Assembly (NCBI GenBank): GCA_013349585.1
Contig: DUZG01000003.1
Location: forward strand, 25,936-89,935
Direction: 5' to 3'
From: Nitrospinota bacterium
GTDB taxonomy: Bacteria; Nitrospinota; Nitrospinia; Nitrospinales; VA-1
Length of the DNA: 64,000 nucleotides
Position numbers and translations under genes: made by a program. Positions within the stretch are counted from its first letter, which is position 1. Every line of letters starts with the position of its first letter. The notes beneath the pieces are model-generated. The model worked only from the letters and a program-made list of their open reading frames with translations, did no database searches and was not told the origin of the DNA. Below are positions 43,702 through 52,527 of this stretch, piece by piece.

Positions 43702-44459
43702 CTAGACTGAGAAATCGAGAATGCGTGCTCGGGATTGTTCGTTCTGAATTTGAGACGCCAGGGCGCAGATGGATGTTTCGAATCTCAATAAGCCTTGTTG
43801 CAGGCGGGGCACTTCTTCAACGAGATCGGTGTCGGCCAGACCAGGTTCTGCTTGGATCAGGTTCTCGATTTGCGAATTCAATCCATTAGCGGCACTTGCC
43901 AATCGGTTTCCAACTGCACCGACTTGGCCCCGGGCAGAGTTTAGCGTTTGCGCAGCTCTTTCGAAGTCATCTATCGCTTGCAAGGCGCCTTGCAAGCGAT
44001 AAATGTTTGCGTTACCCATCCCCAAGGATTCGTTTGTAACACTCTCTACGACATTGAGGTTGATCTGGTTTGACGCTCCTGATCCAGAACCTGCTTGAAT
44101 GTTTACCGGATCGGCGCTTGGAGCAAGGGAGCCGTCTAAAAGTGTTTGCCTATTTAACTCCAGGGAGCCGGTCAATCGATCTATTTCGCTTTGAATTTGT
44201 GTGGACTCCTGATTTAAAGCCTGCCTTTGTGAATCGTTCAAAGTTCCATTGCTAGATTGAATTGAAAGCTCTCTTCAACGGCTAACCAGATTGGAAACTC
44301 CGGCAAGCCCGCCATCAGCTGTACGCGTAAAATTCGCTCCAGTGAATTTTGCAGGCTAGATCGGTTCCGATTTATCGTGTTTAGTAACTGGCTGAATGTT
44401 CCACCACCTATGGGATCGACCATTATCTTCGTCCAAATAGAAATGTTATTGATACCCAT
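43702..44459 (-). pseudogene. Degenerate flagellin
   Basis: Flagellin-like RELSIQSSNGTLNDSQRQALNQESTQIQSEIDRL and ARGQVGAVGNRLASAANGLNSQIENL; N-terminal part out of frame, stop inside ..GVSNLVSR*REL.., internal deletion. Confidence 0.75.
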
Positions 44460-44705
44460 TCTACTGACCTTAGAGCTAAAAGGTCAACCGGCATAAGTTC
44501 AAATTAGCGAAAGCCTTTAGAATAACGCTTAACTTTCTGACTAATTCTTGGTTTTGTTAGGGGGGGATTTAAATTATTTTGTAAGAATTTAGAAGAAATG
44601 ACGACTATTGGATAGCTAGAAAAAATGTTTATCGGCCCATCCATATTTATAACGAGGTAGAATTAATGCCAGGGGCAAATATAAAATTAAGCAATAAGGG
44701 GAAGT

Positions 44706-46850
44706 ATGAAAAATTTGAAACAAATAATAATAATTTTTGTTATTGCCAGTGTTCTGGGAGCTTTTTTCTATTTAGATCTCGGCCAATACCCGTCCCTTGA
44801 ATATATTAAAGAGCAACAAGCTAATTTCTTAGAATTTTATAAAGAAAATGCTTTGTTGACAATTGGTGCTTTTACCGCAATTTATATTGTGTCTACTGCT
44901 CTTTCTCTGCCAGGGGCGGTACTCCTTACCTTGCTGAGCGGTGCTTTGTTTGGGTTGCTTATTGGAACGATTCTGGTTTCTTTTGCCAGCAGTATCGGCG
45001 CGACGCTTGCCTTTCTTGTTTCGCGCTTATTGTTGCGCGACTGGGTTCAGGATAAATTTGGTAGTTATCTAAAGTCATTCAATGACGGGGTGCAAAAAGA
45101 TGGAGGTTTTTACCTTTTCACACTCCGGCTAATTCCTGCTGTTCCCTTTTTCGTTATAAATTTGGTGATGGGTTTAACTCCCATGAAGGCGATAACTTTT
45201 TACGGGGTGAGTCAGTTAGGCATGTTGGCAGGGACTATTGTTTTTGTAAATGCCGGAACGAAATTGGCTCAATTAGATTCTCTAAGTGGCATTCTCTCCC
45301 CGGAAATTATTTTTTCATTTGTTCTGTTAGGGGTTTTCCCTTTTCTGGCCAGAAAGCTTTTGGGCTTCTATAAAGGAAGAAGGGTTATGAGTAAATTTAA
45401 AAAACCAAAATCATTCGATTACAACATGGTGGTAATTGGCGGAGGGTCGGCTGGATTGGTTACAAGCTATATAGGTGCCGCGACCAAAGGGAAAGTTGCG
45501 CTTATAGAGAAATATAAAATGGGAGGAGACTGTCTTAATACGGGATGTGTTCCCAGTAAAGCCTTGATCCGTTCAGCTAAATTTATGGCTGATGTTAAAA
45601 AATGTCAGAAGCTGGGTTTTAAAAGTGTGCATGTTGATTTTGATTTTGCGGATGTGATGGAACGAGTCCAGCGGGTTATCAGAACGGTAGAGCCGCATGA
45701 TTCTATAGAACGGTATACTTCTTTGGGTGTTGAATGTCATACCGGGGAAGCAAAAATAATCTCACCTTATGAGGTATCTGTGAATGGGAAAGTTTTAACG
45801 ACCCGAAATATTGTTGTTGGCACCGGAGCGCGTCCATCCATTCCTCCTATTGATGGAATCGGAAATGTTGAATACCTGACCTCCGACACCATTTGGAATA
45901 TCCGTGAACAACCCAAAAACCTACTGGTACTGGGTGGAGGACCCATCGGTTCTGAACTGACGCAGGCCTTTGCCCGACTGGGGAGTAACGTAATCCAGGT
46001 TCAACGCAACAAACGACTGATTCCCAAAGAAGATCCGGAAGTATCACAAATGGTTTTGGAGAGTTTTCAAAACGATGGCATCAATGTGTTGGTAGAGCAT
46101 ACACCTAAAAGATTCTTTAAGCGCGACGGAAAAGATTTTATGGAGTGTGAGAATAATGGAAACTCTGTTGAAGTCGAGTTCGATACCCTGTTGATTGCAT
46201 TGGGCAGAAAAGCCAATACAACCGGATTCGGATTGGAAGAGCTGGGAGTCGAATTAACCCCACAGAAAACGATTAAGGTAGACGAGTATATGAAAACCAA
46301 TATCCCAAATATTTATGCTTGTGGCGATGTTGCGGGACCCTATCAATTTACTCATACCGCTGCTCATCAGGCCTGGTACTGTGCGGTCAATTCCATGCTA
46401 AATCCTTTTTATGGATTCAAAATCGATTACAGCATCGTACCTTGGTCGACTTTTACAGACCCTGAAGTGGCGCGTTCGGGTTTGAACGAAATAGAGGCTA
46501 AAGAGCAGGGGGTTCCCTATGATGTAACTACTTATGGAATTAATGATCTGGACCGGGCCATTGCCGATGAGGCTGCTCATGGGATGGTTAAAGTTTTGAC
46601 GGTACCAGGAAAAGATAAAATTATTGGAGTGACCATTGCGGGGCTTCACGCGGGTGATATCATTTCAGAATATGTTGCGGCGATGAAAAACGGTTTTGGC
46701 ATGAATGCAATACTGGGAACTATTCATATCTATCCCACGCTCGCCGAAGCAAATAAATATGCAGCAGGAAATTGGAAGAAAAATAATGTTACCGAAGAAG
46801 CTCTAGCCTGGGGTGAGAGAATCAATCGGTGGAGAAGAATCTATGTTTAA
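44706..46850 (+). CDS. TVP38/TMEM64 (DedA-like) membrane domain fused to pyridine nucleotide-disulfide oxidoreductase
   Basis: 714 aa; N-terminal multi-TM SNARE-associated-like domain; C-terminal VVIGGGSAGLVTSYIGAATKGKVALIEKYKMGGDCLNTGCVPSKAL redox-active CxxxxC. Confidence 0.9.
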   Translation: MKNLKQIIIIFVIASVLGAFFYLDLGQYPSLEYIKEQQANFLEFYKENALLTIGAFTAIYIVSTALSLPGAVLLTLLSGALFGLLIGTILVSFASSIGATLAFLVSRLLLRDWVQDKFGSYLKSFNDGVQKDGGFYLFTLRLIPAVPFFVINLVMGLTPMKAITFYGVSQLGMLAGTIVFVNAGTKLAQLDSLSGILSPEIIFSFVLLGVFPFLARKLLGFYKGRRVMSKFKKPKSFDYNMVVIGGGSAGLVTSYIGAATKGKVALIEKYKMGGDCLNTGCVPSKALIRSAKFMADVKKCQKLGFKSVHVDFDFADVMERVQRVIRTVEPHDSIERYTSLGVECHTGEAKIISPYEVSVNGKVLTTRNIVVGTGARPSIPPIDGIGNVEYLTSDTIWNIREQPKNLLVLGGGPIGSELTQAFARLGSNVIQVQRNKRLIPKEDPEVSQMVLESFQNDGINVLVEHTPKRFFKRDGKDFMECENNGNSVEVEFDTLLIALGRKANTTGFGLEELGVELTPQKTIKVDEYMKTNIPNIYACGDVAGPYQFTHTAAHQAWYCAVNSMLNPFYGFKIDYSIVPWSTFTDPEVARSGLNEIEAKEQGVPYDVTTYGINDLDRAIADEAAHGMVKVLTVPGKDKIIGVTIAGLHAGDIISEYVAAMKNGFGMNAILGTIHIYPTLAEANKYAAGNWKKNNVTEEALAWGERINRWRRIYV

Positions 46851-47700
46851 AAGTCTGGTTTCTTTCATTACCTTTTCTGCTTGTTTTTTTTTCTTGGTAC
46901 CTGCTGGTTCAGAAGAGACAAAGGGAAAACTGGGGGTAAGTGCGAAAATAAATAATGCAGCATCTTCGTCCAAAAAAAATCCGGAGGGTATGATTTTTAT
47001 TCCCGGCGGAGAATTCATTAGAGGGACAGCCTCAAAAAAAGCACAAGATGTTTGCCTTAAGAATAATGATCACTGTAAGGAAAAATGGTTTAAGGATGAA
47101 GAGCCCCATCACCCCGTCAAACTAAACAACTACTACATTGACATCTATGAAGTAACTCAAAAAGGTTACCAATTTGTTATGACCAAGAACCCTTCTGAAT
47201 TTAAAGGTTCTAACTTGCCGGTGGAAAGAGTTACTTGGTATGAGGCGGTGGAATATTGTGAAAAAGTTGGCAAGCGACTTCCCACTGAGGCTGAATGGGA
47301 ATGGGCGGCAAAGGGGGGCAAGCAATCGACCTTTGCATGGGGTAATGAAGCTGAATCCAATCGAGCCAATTTTTGTGATCGTAGTTGTGATAAACGTTGG
47401 AAAGAAAAGCAATTTGAGGATGGTTACAGTCATACCGCTCCGGTAGGCAGTTTCCCGGCAAACAATTTTGGTTTGTATGATATGGCGGGTAACGTATATG
47501 AATGGGTTATGGACTGGTATGATGAGGACTATTACGAGAAAAAACCACATGACAATCCCAAAGGCCCAGAAAAAGGCAATCGTAAAGTGATCCGCGGTGG
47601 TTCCTGGATAAACTATTCTGTCGGGGTTCGACCCTCTGATAGAACAGATGCGAAACCGACAAAAAAAATTAATTTTGTCGGTTTCCGCTGTGCTCTATAA
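46843..47700 (+). CDS. Formylglycine-generating-enzyme (SUMF1/FGE-sulfatase) domain secreted protein
   Basis: Signal-like N-terminus; IPGGEFIRG, RLPTEAEWEWAAKGG, DMAGNVYEWV, VIRGGSW, FVGFRCA; internal ATG (MFKSLVSF) chosen. Confidence 0.88.
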   Translation: MFKSLVSFITFSACFFFLVPAGSEETKGKLGVSAKINNAASSSKKNPEGMIFIPGGEFIRGTASKKAQDVCLKNNDHCKEKWFKDEEPHHPVKLNNYYIDIYEVTQKGYQFVMTKNPSEFKGSNLPVERVTWYEAVEYCEKVGKRLPTEAEWEWAAKGGKQSTFAWGNEAESNRANFCDRSCDKRWKEKQFEDGYSHTAPVGSFPANNFGLYDMAGNVYEWVMDWYDEDYYEKKPHDNPKGPEKGNRKVIRGGSWINYSVGVRPSDRTDAKPTKKINFVGFRCAL

Positions 47701-47887
47701 AGCATTTCCTCGCTGGTTTTCCGGCTAAGCGGCTTTCTTCTGCAGAGACAAAAAATATTTCTAGAAGTTTCAGGATTCCTGACGGTCATAAAAAGCACAG
47801 ACCTATTGCTTCCCACTGTTAAGGGGTTGCAAAGGGGGGTGGGGGAGTTTAAAATTACGGAGATTTTAAACTTAAGGAAAAAGCCAG

Positions 47888-48487
47888 ATGAAGGTGTCCA
47901 TCAATGGAGTTGAGCAAGTAGAATCCGATTTTAAAGGCGATACATTAGGAGCTATCCTTGACTCTATGGTAAAAAAAAACCTTGGCTCCTATATAAGGCG
48001 AATGTGGCTGGATGATAAAGAATCCTCTTCCGATGACCAGGAAGCCCTGAAAAAAAAACCTTCCGATATTGATTCTCTTGAAGTCGAACTGGCTAATTTG
48101 AAAGATCTGGTAGCCACCAATCTCGCAAATGCCCTCAATTATCTAAAAAAGCTCATCCCGGGCTTTGAGCAGGCTGCAGATTTATTTCGTGCTGGAAATG
48201 AACAGGAAGCCAATAAATATTACCTGCAAATTCTGGATGGTATCGACTGGTTCTCCCAAGTCGTTAGCATAATAATGAATCCGGACGAAGGTGAAATGGA
48301 GCTACCCGACGCTGATGATGAAAATTTACAGGCGCGGCAGAAAAAGCTAACCGACTTGATGAGCCAGATGCTGGAAGCTAACCAGAATCAAGACTGGGTG
48401 CTTCTGGCAGATCTCCTAGAATATGAAATGGTACCTTTTTATAAGGACTGGGAAAATATTCTCACCAAATTAGAAAACCCGCATTAA
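47888..48487 (+). CDS. Hypothetical protein (possible flagellar-locus accessory)
   Basis: 199 aa ORF with SD-like AAGGA upstream; helical. Confidence 0.65.
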   Translation: MKVSINGVEQVESDFKGDTLGAILDSMVKKNLGSYIRRMWLDDKESSSDDQEALKKKPSDIDSLEVELANLKDLVATNLANALNYLKKLIPGFEQAADLFRAGNEQEANKYYLQILDGIDWFSQVVSIIMNPDEGEMELPDADDENLQARQKKLTDLMSQMLEANQNQDWVLLADLLEYEMVPFYKDWENILTKLENPH

Positions 48488-48620
48488 TTTATTCCTCCGA
48501 GCCTTTTTTATTTTATTCAAGCAACTATCTGAAAAATAAAGTTTTATTTTTTTTTGAGTGGAATCTTATAGACGATAGTCAGTGAATATAGCTAATTTAA
48601 AAAAAGTCCTAAATTAGAGC

Positions 48621-48647
48621 TAAAGTTTGGTTGCTTTTTGCCGATAA
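48621..48647 (+). promoter_or_regulatory. Sigma-28 (FliA) promoter TAAAGTTT-N11-GCCGATAA
   Basis: TAAA 48621-48624, 15 nt spacer, GCCGATAA 48640-48647; exact consensus. Confidence 0.82.
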
Positions 48648-48664
48648 GAAAAGAGTAGGATATT

Positions 48665-48723
48665 AAGCCTCTCTGGGGTAAAGGTAATTGTTGGGAGGAG
48701 GGTTTTACAGGCTTTATTTTTTT
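48665..48723 (+). terminator. Stem-loop (AAGCCT...AGGCTT) followed by TTTATTTTTTT
   Basis: Complementary 6-mers at 48665-48670 and 48709-48714 followed by a U-rich run; immediately downstream of the sigma-28 promoter. Confidence 0.45.
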
Positions 48724-48894
48724 AGAAGTGTTTTTTAGCAAAAGGATACTTGCAGCCTGATTATCTTATCGGACAAAGTTGCTAAAGCTTTACCAAGCAA
48801 TTGATTTTTTATCGATAAGAGTTTCAGATATCAGGAAGCAACCCCAGGGGCCGAGTACCAAAACCGAAATAATACCGATTAGTAGGGGGATGCT

Positions 48895-49881
48895 ATGGCT
48901 GGAGAAGTAGGTAACTTTCCATTAGATCAGGGAAACACCAGTGCCTTAAGGGGGCTGGAACAATCCCGTGAAGAGGTAGGGCGACCTCGCCGGCTTGATG
49001 ACGCGGAAGAAGATTTAAGAAATCCGGGACGTGCTCGCGAACCCGCGGCAGAAGAAGAAAGAGACGTTTCTCGACCTGCCCGAACAGAAGATCGCGTTGA
49101 AATTACTCAGGATGCTTTCGATCAGAACCAGGCGGCTGAACGTAATCGCGCAGAGACCCAAACCGAGGAAGTTCGGCAGGCAGTCGATCAAGAAGAGGCT
49201 GATCAGCAAGAGTCGATTCAAGGGCAGGCAATTGCCGAACGGCGCGTTGCATCTGAAGATTCTCTTCGACGAAATCGAACAGAACCCACTCCCAACAACA
49301 CAGGTGATTTAGCGCAGGTTGCAGGTCCTGGAGGTTCTGACCCAGAAGAATCCCTCGACGAAGGTTTTCAACTGGGCAATACCCAGACGAACCCCAATCG
49401 CACTGAAGAATTTGCCCTGCGGAATCAGATAGATAATCCAGAGGAAGCTGCTGCTACGACGAACAACTTGGGTTCTAATTCAAGCTCCCGAGATGCAAGC
49501 AGAGATACAAATAATGATGTTGCTGATGCGCCAGAGCAGCAAAACATCCAATTAAAGCAAAGAATCGAATCCGACAATGCTGAAATTAGAGGAGCTGAAG
49601 AGGTAGAGGTTCAGGAAAACAATCTTTCTGAAACAGGGGCGAATGTCCCAGAAACGAGAGCCGAGCAAAGAGCTGAGGTTGCGCAAGAAGCAGCCCGTAA
49701 TGAACCGCCTTTGGATATCCCTGCAGTAGATGTAGAGCAAATTGAGGAAGTTCGTGAGCCCTTGCTGGAAGCTCAGGATACTAATCCGTTACGTGCGCCT
49801 AGGCCTTCAGAAATTAGGGATGAGCCGGATGCTACGGCTATAGAAACTGAACGTGGACAGAATGTCAGTAGTTTAATTTAA
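48895..49881 (+). CDS. Low-complexity E/R/Q/N/A-rich, probably disordered protein
   Basis: 328 aa, no Cys or Trp, few aromatics; downstream of the sigma-28 promoter; start preceded by AGGGGGATGCT. Confidence 0.7.
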   Translation: MAGEVGNFPLDQGNTSALRGLEQSREEVGRPRRLDDAEEDLRNPGRAREPAAEEERDVSRPARTEDRVEITQDAFDQNQAAERNRAETQTEEVRQAVDQEEADQQESIQGQAIAERRVASEDSLRRNRTEPTPNNTGDLAQVAGPGGSDPEESLDEGFQLGNTQTNPNRTEEFALRNQIDNPEEAAATTNNLGSNSSSRDASRDTNNDVADAPEQQNIQLKQRIESDNAEIRGAEEVEVQENNLSETGANVPETRAEQRAEVAQEAARNEPPLDIPAVDVEQIEEVREPLLEAQDTNPLRAPRPSEIRDEPDATAIETERGQNVSSLI

Positions 49882-49892
49882 GTAACGAACCG

Positions 49893-50255
49893 CGCCCGCC
49901 AGCAGAATGCTGTCTGGGCCTTATTGTACAACTCATCAAGAGGAGACAAGCCAGAACTGGAACACCCCATCGCTTAGAAGAGGATCTCGATTAATATTGG
50001 AATGGTTTGCGGCCTTGACCAATATTAAACGAAGGTTCAGATTCTGATTTAAGGCCCGTCAGGGGCACCTGTCACATCGGCGTGGTCTGTCGCCTTACGG
50101 CGAAAGTACGTCACCGGTGGATAGCACGCACTGGCGAGGCGGGCGTTTTTTTTCCGGTAAATCTGTGGAACTCCGATCTTGATGTGTTTATCGACATTTT
50201 CGATTAAACACTTTATAGGCGAAACAAGTTATTTTCGCCAGACCGGAAAAAAACG
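49893..50255 (+). ncRNA. Candidate structured 5' leader / riboregulator upstream of the fliD-like gene
   Basis: Multiple inverted repeats, alternative 5' partners for GGCGGGCG (50138-50145), U8 tract, and a second large stem that pairs the U8CCGGU tract to ACCGGA7CG at the start codon. Confidence 0.5.
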
Positions 50256-52081
50256 TGCAGGTTCTCAATAATACCCCCCCAACATTTTTCCCTTTTAATT
50301 CCAGTCGAACGACCAGCAAAAACCATGCTGTCAATGTGGCCAGGGATACCCTGAATCAGGTAGGCAATAACTCCCAAAATAAAAGCCAAACCTTATTTGA
50401 TGCGGTTTTTTTAAATAAAAGGCAGGTTCCTCAGCTAGAGGCCACCGGACCTCTTGCAGCTTTTAGAACGGCGGATGCGATCGCGCTTCTCAGCCAGCGT
50501 TCCCAATCCCAAAAACTTCCCATCATAGAGAACCTGGATAAAAAGCAGTCATTTGCTCTTGCCCGATTGCGTCAATTGGATGGTCTTACAGGCTCGCTAA
50601 AAGAACTGCAGCAAACCGTAGCCGATTTGGAAAATGCCTTGAATCCGAAATCGGCTTCTTCGTCCCGTTTCAGGGAAGTTCTTGCCGCGGCGGGCAAAAA
50701 TGCACCGCTGAATAGTTTTGATGTCAGATCTGTAAGGTTATCGCGGACGGCAGAACTGGTTTCAGATGTAAAAGATCCCTCGCAAAAACTGGGCCTGAGC
50801 GGCAGATTTTTTATCAATGGCGTTCCTATTACGGTTGTTTCGACCGACTCGTTGTTCACAATTAAAAATAAAATCAATTTTGGGGAAGATGTAAACCAAA
50901 ACGGTACCCTCGATCTTTCGGAAGATGTTGATCGGAATGGAACCCTTGGGATATTACAGGTGGCTAATTCCGAATTTGGTGAGGGAATTTTTATAAAGGA
51001 AGATATAAATGGAAACGGAGAGATCGATCCCACAGAAGACAGCAATTCCAACAAGCGGCTTGATGGAGGGTCTTTTGAAAACAATGTGCTGGCCCTAATT
51101 AGAGACAACCGACTTGTTCTGGTAAGTCTCGCAGGAGGCAGTAATACCATTGATTTAAGGGAAGACGACAGCGTTCTTTTGGGTCTTGGTTTTTTTGAGA
51201 TTGTTAATGAAGGATTGTCGGTTCAAAAAGAGATTCAATTAAACGATTTAAAAACTCGTGAAAATCTGATCGTCCAACCGCAAACCGCAATCGTTGAAGT
51301 GGACGGAAAGTTTTTCAGCAGTAATACCGATGTCGTTTTTGGAGTAATTGAAGACACCGCTTTGTTGTTGCAGCAGGCTTCGGAAAAGTCTGCGAAGATC
51401 ACTGTTTTTATTGATGCGCCTATCTTTTTTGAACAAATCAAAATTCTGTTCAGCCAGTTCAATAATTCAATCGCAAAAATAAATGACCTGCTTGCAATTA
51501 GCAATTCTTTTGAGGGGGACGGCGATATTCAGGACATTCGCAATGACCTGACCATCGACCCTCAAAAACAGGCTCGTGTTTTGCAGGAAAGAAATCGGAT
51601 TATCGATGACCTCCGCGGCAGACCAGGAAACACGCAAGCAACAGGTATTTCCGTGGGGAATACAGAAAAAAAGACCCAGCAGGAGGTTGCCGTTACCTCC
51701 ATTGTTAAAGGAATTAAAAGTGGATTGAGTTTTCCATCTCAAAATGGCGGTGAAAACTTATTAAAAAGATTGAGTTCGGTTGGAATTCGAACATTGACCG
51801 ACAACACCTTTGCGATTGATGAAACGGAATTCAAACGTGGACTGGAAAAAAATACGCTCGAAGTGTTTGATCTGTTTACAAACTCTGAAACCGGAATCCT
51901 TCCTCTACTTACCGAGAGGCTGGAAAATATTGTACTTGAAGGTCGCGGTGATCTGGCAATCAAGCAAACCAAAGTGATTATTCAATCCGGTACTCCTAAT
52001 ATCCTGGCAGAAAATTTTCGCAAGTTTACCGAGAACTTAAATCTGGGTACGACTGTTCAAACCTTAATCGCGGTGGCCTGA
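50255..52081 (+). CDS. fliD: FliD-like flagellar filament cap / hook-associated protein 2 with EF-hand-like insertion
   Basis: 608 aa; flagellin-IN-like FFINGVPITVVSTDSLFTIKNKIN; FliD-like C-terminus LLKRLSSVGIRTLTDNTFAIDETEFKRGLEKNTLEVFDLFTN; GTG start, in-frame stop just upstream. Confidence 0.75.
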   Translation: MQVLNNTPPTFFPFNSSRTTSKNHAVNVARDTLNQVGNNSQNKSQTLFDAVFLNKRQVPQLEATGPLAAFRTADAIALLSQRSQSQKLPIIENLDKKQSFALARLRQLDGLTGSLKELQQTVADLENALNPKSASSSRFREVLAAAGKNAPLNSFDVRSVRLSRTAELVSDVKDPSQKLGLSGRFFINGVPITVVSTDSLFTIKNKINFGEDVNQNGTLDLSEDVDRNGTLGILQVANSEFGEGIFIKEDINGNGEIDPTEDSNSNKRLDGGSFENNVLALIRDNRLVLVSLAGGSNTIDLREDDSVLLGLGFFEIVNEGLSVQKEIQLNDLKTRENLIVQPQTAIVEVDGKFFSSNTDVVFGVIEDTALLLQQASEKSAKITVFIDAPIFFEQIKILFSQFNNSIAKINDLLAISNSFEGDGDIQDIRNDLTIDPQKQARVLQERNRIIDDLRGRPGNTQATGISVGNTEKKTQQEVAVTSIVKGIKSGLSFPSQNGGENLLKRLSSVGIRTLTDNTFAIDETEFKRGLEKNTLEVFDLFTNSETGILPLLTERLENIVLEGRGDLAIKQTKVIIQSGTPNILAENFRKFTENLNLGTTVQTLIAVA

Positions 52082-52083
52082 CT

Positions 52084-52512
52084 ATGAAAGAAGCAAAGAT
52101 CAAAACAATTCTTGAAAATAAAATAACCCTTTTGGCAAGGCTGACAGAGCAAATGGTGAAACAAGTAAAGGCCATCGACCAAAATGACGAGTCTTCACTC
52201 ACTGAAATCCTTGATGAAAAAGAAGCCGTGATTGAGTCATTGGCCAGTGATGACCGGGAGTTAGAAAAAGGTGTTGCACTTCTGGATGAGAAAATCCGGG
52301 TTGCGATTGCGAACAAGTTGAAAGAGCTAGGAATTCAGATCAAGAGTGAGATAGAAAAAATTACAGGAATGGAAAACGATTGCGAGAAAAAATTGCTCAA
52401 CGAAAAATTAGAATTACTTGAAAAAATGAAGTCGACGAGAAACGGGCGTACCTTATTAAAAGGATACGGGATTTCAGCGAGGATCAGGCCAAAAATATCG
52501 GGAAGTATTTAA
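52084..52512 (+). CDS. FlgN/FliT-like flagellar chaperone-type helical protein
   Basis: 142 aa helical protein directly downstream of the fliD-like gene; fold assignment by context. Confidence 0.55.
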   Translation: MKEAKIKTILENKITLLARLTEQMVKQVKAIDQNDESSLTEILDEKEAVIESLASDDRELEKGVALLDEKIRVAIANKLKELGIQIKSEIEKITGMENDCEKKLLNEKLELLEKMKSTRNGRTLLKGYGISARIRPKISGSI

Positions 52513-52527
52513 CGGAGAAAGACAATT

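Noticed and set aside
44629-44655. GCCGATAA on the minus strand upstream of the dead flagellin, resembling a sigma-28 -10
   Set aside because: No TAAA at the required 15-nt spacing; could be a decayed promoter but not supportable.
48627-48642. Sigma-54-like TGGTTGCTTTTTGCC
   Set aside because: Spacing is one nucleotide short and it overlaps a perfect sigma-28 promoter, which explains it better.
49997-50012. Sigma-54-like TGGAATGGTTTGC upstream of the fliD-like gene
   Set aside because: GG-GC spacing is about two nucleotides short of the strict -24/-12 spacing.
50888-51073. Possibility that the FliD-like protein is instead a dockerin/cellulosomal protein
   Set aside because: Flanking flagellin-IN-like and FliD C-terminal motifs plus the flagellar gene context fit a filament cap; the EF-hand loops are more likely an insertion.
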